From Leptospiraceae bacterium (GTDB lineage: Bacteria > Spirochaetota > Leptospiria > Turneriellales > Turneriellaceae), in the NCBI GenBank assembly GCA_016788945.1, contig JAEUSA010000398.1:1-8559 (forward strand): a stretch of 8,559 nucleotides of DNA, written 5' to 3'. Both the position numbers and the translations under genes were made by a program. The notes beneath the pieces are model-generated. The model was not told the origin of the DNA and searched no databases. It saw only the letters and a list, made by a program, of their open reading frames with translations. Positions 5,333-8,559 of this stretch are shown piece by piece. Every line of letters starts with the position of its first letter. Positions within the stretch are counted from its first letter, which is position 1.

Positions 5333-6886
5333 ATGATTCAGAAAATTCTGAAGCTTTTCGGGCTTAAAAAAACCCTCACCGCAGATCAGATTCTGCGCTA
5401 CCCACAACCTAAACAATATACGCGTGACCAACACAGCATTCGCGTAAGCCAGCTCGACCCTGACGCAGTCAAGGTCGTGCAACGCATTCAACAGATGGGC
5501 TGTCGTGCATATATCGTCGGTGGCTCTGTACGCGATCTGTTGCTCGGCCGCAAACCGAAAGACTACGACGTTGTAACCGACGCGCACCCGCAAGAGCTGC
5601 GCCGTATGTTCGCCAACAGTCGCATTATCGGCCGCCGGTTTCGCCTTGTTCACGTTGTGTTTCGCGGCAACAAAGTCATCGAAGTATCGACTGCGCGTTC
5701 GCTGCCCTCTAACCGCGCCGAAGCAAAAAGTTCTGACGACCTTTATCTCAAGCGCGACAATCAGTTCGGAACCTTCAAAGAAGACGCTGCGCGCCGTGAC
5801 TTTACCATCAACGCACTGATCTTCGATATCAAGAACGAAACGATCGTCGATTATACCGGCGGCTTCGAAGATATCGGTCACCGTATTGTGCGCGTGATAG
5901 GTAATCCCGATATTTCTTTTCCTGAAGATCCTGTGCGGATGTACCGCGCGGTAAAATTTGCCGCACTCTTGGGGCTTGATCTTGACCCTTCGACATTCAA
6001 GGCCATTCAGAAATACCAGGGTCTGCTGCTCAAAGCGTCGCCGTCGCGGCTGCACGAAGAATACAACAAAATTTTCCGCAGCGGGCATGCGGCGCGGGTC
6101 TTCGGCGCGCTGAACACCACCGGACTGCTTGAAACGCTGATGCCGGCTGTCGCACGCGGCGAGGGTATACCCGCCGGTCTGCCGGTTGATGACTTTCTCG
6201 AAACGGGCCTCGGGCGCCGGCTGACCATCGCCGACCGCATGATTCAGGAACATGAGGATATCAACCTCAATATCTATTATGCGCTGCTCGTCGCCGGTTC
6301 TTTGCTGCCGGTCGTGCTCAAAAATCAGCGCGATCATGAAAAGACGCTGGAACGCAAGTTGCGCGATCCATTGCAGGCATTACAGAAATCTGTCGGGCTG
6401 ACGAAACGCGAATATGAAACTCTGCTGCAGATTTTTGCCGTACAGAATAATTTCCGTCGCAATGTCAGCGAGCGCAAAGGCTGGGTGAAAGAATTTCAGC
6501 TGCGCCGTATTTTCCAAGAAGCCTTCATCGTGTACAAAATCATCGCGCGCTCAGAGGGCGATGAAGACGCACTGCAAAAGGCTTTATTCTGGGAGATCGG
6601 CTTGCGGCAAAAATTGCCCGAATCGATCAGAAAAAATTCGACCGAGCGCGTCGATGTCGACGAAAAAGACTATACCCCGATTACCGAGAAGCCTGTGCAC
6701 CACCATGCCCCGGCAGCACCGCACGCACATAACCACGGGCATGAGAAAACGCACGCGAGTGACACGGACGGACAGGGCAAACGCCGCCGTCGCCGTGGGG
6801 GACGCGGCCGCCGTGGTCGTCGCGGGCGTGGCGGAGAAAAAGGGAATCCGGCAGGCGAATCTTCACCTGCACAGCCAAACTCTTGA
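5333..6886 (+). CDS. pcnB: Poly(A) polymerase (polynucleotide adenylyltransferase)
   Basis: This cytoplasmic enzyme of the class II nucleotidyltransferase family adds 3' poly(A) tails to RNA, which usually promotes decay. In its 517 residues the catalytic head shows GGSVRDLLLG (63-72) and DYD (78-80, the metal-binding aspartates). It is followed by IIGRRFRLVHVVF (98-110), the pattern that separates bacterial poly(A) polymerases from tRNA CCA-adding enzymes. Further family blocks are RRDFTINAL (154-162), DPVRMYRAVKFAA (199-211) and SPSRLHEE (236-243). The C-terminus is a long basic tail: eight histidines within 456-474, then an Arg/Gly run at 483-501, probably for RNA binding. E. coli PcnB also ends in a basic tail, but this one is longer and His-rich. 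The ATG at 5333 has AGAAGGA at 5314-5320, a somewhat long 12-nt spacing. It overlaps the next gene by four bases. Confidence 0.93.
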   Translation: MIQKILKLFGLKKTLTADQILRYPQPKQYTRDQHSIRVSQLDPDAVKVVQRIQQMGCRAYIVGGSVRDLLLGRKPKDYDVVTDAHPQELRRMFANSRIIGRRFRLVHVVFRGNKVIEVSTARSLPSNRAEAKSSDDLYLKRDNQFGTFKEDAARRDFTINALIFDIKNETIVDYTGGFEDIGHRIVRVIGNPDISFPEDPVRMYRAVKFAALLGLDLDPSTFKAIQKYQGLLLKASPSRLHEEYNKIFRSGHAARVFGALNTTGLLETLMPAVARGEGIPAGLPVDDFLETGLGRRLTIADRMIQEHEDINLNIYYALLVAGSLLPVVLKNQRDHEKTLERKLRDPLQALQKSVGLTKREYETLLQIFAVQNNFRRNVSERKGWVKEFQLRRIFQEAFIVYKIIARSEGDEDALQKALFWEIGLRQKLPESIRKNSTERVDVDEKDYTPITEKPVHHHAPAAPHAHNHGHEKTHASDTDGQGKRRRRRGGRGRRGRRGRGGEKGNPAGESSPAQPNS

Positions 6887-7545
6887 TACGCGCAGCGGCA
6901 GCACTGCTTCTCTGCTATCCCCTTTTTGCGCAGCCCGCGCAATTTGTTAAAACAAACCAGCGTACGATCTACGCGCGCTTAAAAAAGCCGATGCAACAAG
7001 CAGGAGTAACTTATCCGCCGAAGGCTGTTCGCCTTGCGGTATTCAAAGCCGAACGCCGGGCCGAATTGTGGCTACCAGATTCTCAGGGGCGCTGGAAGCA
7101 TGTGAAAGACTATGCCTTCACCGCCTCGAGCGGCAAACAGGGACCTAAAATTTATTACGGTGACCTGCAGATTCCCGAAGGCGTTTATGGCGTCGATTCG
7201 ATGGGGCTCAGCAAAGAATACCATCTCGCGCTGCACCTCGATCACCCGAATGAATTTGACCGCGCGATGCTCGAACTCGACGGTCGGGATCCGCAGTTCA
7301 TGTCTACCGGCATCAATGTGCACGGCGGTGCCATCAGTTATGGCTGCGTCGTGATCGGCAACCGCAACATCGAAGAATTCTTTCTGCTCGCCTACCTCGC
7401 CGGTAAAGAAAACACCACAGTGTACATATTTCCACACGACACCGAACGACTGAACCCGCAGTTTAAGCAATGCGATTATTGCCCCGTTTGGTATGGTGAG
7501 CTGCAACGCCTGCTATCGCGAGCGATTCTGGAGTTTAAGCGCTGA
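6883..7545 (+). CDS. YkuD-family L,D-transpeptidase, exported
   Basis: A 220-residue L,D-transpeptidase catalytic-domain protein. This family forms 3-3 peptidoglycan cross-links or attaches proteins to peptidoglycan in the periplasm, using a cysteine nucleophile. The YkuD motif is present as VHGGAISYGCVVIGN (146-160), with H147 and C155 as catalytic residues. The start is TTG at 6883, overlapping the pcnB stop (TTGA). It is chosen because it gives a signal peptide (IRAAAALLLCYPLFA, cleavage after residue 16). The next in-frame ATG (residue 37, base 6991) would remove the export signal. There is no clear ribosome site, so translation is probably coupled to pcnB. A CDYC pair (197-200) near the C-terminus is an extra feature, perhaps a disulfide. 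No LysM or other wall-binding domain is present. Whether it is a cross-linker or a hydrolase-like relative cannot be told. Confidence 0.88.
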   Translation: MIRAAAALLLCYPLFAQPAQFVKTNQRTIYARLKKPMQQAGVTYPPKAVRLAVFKAERRAELWLPDSQGRWKHVKDYAFTASSGKQGPKIYYGDLQIPEGVYGVDSMGLSKEYHLALHLDHPNEFDRAMLELDGRDPQFMSTGINVHGGAISYGCVVIGNRNIEEFFLLAYLAGKENTTVYIFPHDTERLNPQFKQCDYCPVWYGELQRLLSRAILEFKR

Positions 7546-8559
7546 TGCCGGCAGTCCTTTTCGCCGGAGCCGATGCAATACAGGCTGACGTCGAGGCCAT
7601 TCTGCCCGATGAGCGAGGGGCATACAAGAAGCTCTCGCTCGATGACAAATTACGGCACTACCAGCAGATCGCTGTCGAACGCTGCGCGGCGAATGCCGGC
7701 TGCATTTGGTCCGCTCTGATTCCGCACGTCACAGATTTCATCAGCTTCGGTGCTTCGATCTATGAACCGCACCATCTGATGGACGGAGCAAAGCGCGCTG
7801 CATTGCTTGCATTGACCGGCATTGAACTGCATACTGTCGATTTAGGCGGCGCAAGTGTACCCGCAGCCCTCGAACTGGCGCGCAAACTCTGTGCTCACGA
7901 AGAAAGGCTTGTTCTCATTGCGGGGTCAGAAGTGCCGCGCGGTGGGCCCGCCAGCATCGCATATTATCGCGAAGTCAGCGACACCCTACTCGACCCCGTG
8001 ACCGAAAAGCACAGCGAAGCCAATCTGATCGCGCTCTATGCGCTGCTTGCCGACCGGCTGATGACTGAAACAGGCATCGGCGCTGATGACGCACAAGCAA
8101 TCACCGAACATTACCGAACCCAGGCACAACAAAATACTCGGGCGGCGACCTACGGCAAAAACCTGAAAGCAGGCGAACTGACGAAAACGCTCGCGGGAAT
8201 TTATGCCACTGCGATGGTGGCCGTGGCGACAGACCACGGCATTGCTTTTTTGGTCGCCAATGACCGACTGCTTGCAAAGCTCGAACAACCTGGCATTGTC
8301 CGCGCAGCGCAGGTTAAGCTCTACATCAATGCGGTCGGTACGAATTCGGCGCATAAATATATTTGCCGCCGACCTGATTTTTCATCGCCGGCAGCACTTG
8401 CCGCAAAGCGCGCATTCGCGCAGACCGAACTTTCGGCGCACGATATCGACTATGCGTGGATCTATGACTGTTTTACGCTAATGCTCGTGCGGCAGGCCGC
8501 TGACTACTTCGGTATTGACGCCCAAGCTGCGGCCAATTCTCTCAAGAACGGCATGATCT
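7545..8559 (+). CDS. Highly divergent thiolase-superfamily protein, C-terminus outside window
   Basis: The ATG at 7545 overlaps the preceding TGA (TGATG) and the frame stays open to the right edge, giving 338 residues. Thiolase layout is visible: the nucleophile loop region HTVDLGGASVPAALELA (96-112), followed by a strand ending in LVLIAGSEVP; a helical stretch of the type seen before the second half (about 164-200); TDHGIAFLVAND (229-240) in place of the DGAAA block; and IYDCFTLMLV (306-315) in place of the H-D-C-F motif. The cysteine place is taken by glycine (G101/G102) and the histidine by Y307, the same changes as in the other two thiolase-like proteins here. The N-terminal strand is atypical (PAVLFAGADAIQ, lacking the G-x-G-x-T turn). 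The function is unknown; a CoA-ester-binding enzyme with altered chemistry is likely. Co-transcription with pcnB and the transpeptidase gives no metabolic clue. The C-terminal glycine loops cannot be checked. Confidence 0.72.
   Translation, partial: MPAVLFAGADAIQADVEAILPDERGAYKKLSLDDKLRHYQQIAVERCAANAGCIWSALIPHVTDFISFGASIYEPHHLMDGAKRAALLALTGIELHTVDLGGASVPAALELARKLCAHEERLVLIAGSEVPRGGPASIAYYREVSDTLLDPVTEKHSEANLIALYALLADRLMTETGIGADDAQAITEHYRTQAQQNTRAATYGKNLKAGELTKTLAGIYATAMVAVATDHGIAFLVANDRLLAKLEQPGIVRAAQVKLYINAVGTNSAHKYICRRPDFSSPAALAAKRAFAQTELSAHDIDYAWIYDCFTLMLVRQAADYFGIDAQAAANSLKNGMI

Noticed and set aside
5139..5336. A 65-codon plus-strand frame whose stop overlaps the pcnB start
   Set aside because: Mixed composition without any domain, signal or ribosome site; most likely chance in leader sequence.
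5201..6337. A 378-codon open frame on the minus strand opposite pcnB
   Set aside because: It lies fully antisense to a well-supported pcnB, has no recognisable motif, and its composition is what the codon bias of pcnB produces on the other strand.
6907..6932. Lipoprotein signal (LLLC) in the L,D-transpeptidase
   Set aside because: The residues before the cysteine are all leucine, not a small residue at -1, and a standard cleavage site after LFA fits better.

Overview
This 8.6 kb window comes from a moderately GC-rich bacterium with a Gram-negative-type envelope: it encodes an outer-membrane beta-barrel and a periplasmic L,D-transpeptidase. The gene mix and amino-acid style resemble the Leptospirales (for example a Turneriella- or Leptonema-like spirochaete). 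That is an impression from the sequence, not a demonstrated assignment.

Layout. (1) Positions 1-1651, minus strand: an alginate-export-type porin, followed one base later by the start of a hydrophobic protein that runs off the left edge. (2) Positions 1652-1732: a short divergent intergenic region with one 6-6-6 inverted repeat. (3) Positions 1733-5059, plus strand: a compact four-gene operon ordered DUF35 protein, thiolase-like, thiolase-like, DUF35 protein, with short gaps or overlaps (14 nt gap, TAATG, ATGA). (4) Positions 5060-5332: a 273-bp gap with no convincing gene. (5) Positions 5333-8559, plus strand: a second tightly overlapped set made of poly(A) polymerase pcnB, a YkuD-type L,D-transpeptidase starting at TTG, and a third, very divergent thiolase-like protein cut by the right edge.

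The main point of interest is that all three thiolase-fold proteins lack the nucleophilic cysteine (glycine is at or next to that place) and carry tyrosine where thiolases have the catalytic histidine of the H-D/E-x-F motif. They therefore should not be ordinary acetyl-CoA acetyltransferases. In the central operon the two thiolase-like proteins are bracketed by two paralogous DUF35 (zinc ribbon plus OB-fold) proteins. One has an intact four-cysteine ribbon and the other has lost three of the four ligands. DUF35 partners are known for archaeal acetoacetyl-CoA thiolase/HMG-CoA synthase, for BbsA-BbsB of anaerobic toluene degradation, and for the steroid side-chain aldolase Ltp2-ChsH2. Ltp2 is the closest precedent because it too is a thiolase fold with a rebuilt, tyrosine-containing active site. 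My inference is that the operon encodes a heteromeric acyl-CoA C-C lyase (retro-aldolase-like) or another non-thiolytic acyl-CoA enzyme of unknown substrate. The divergent porin may serve uptake for the same pathway, but nothing in the sequence proves that link.
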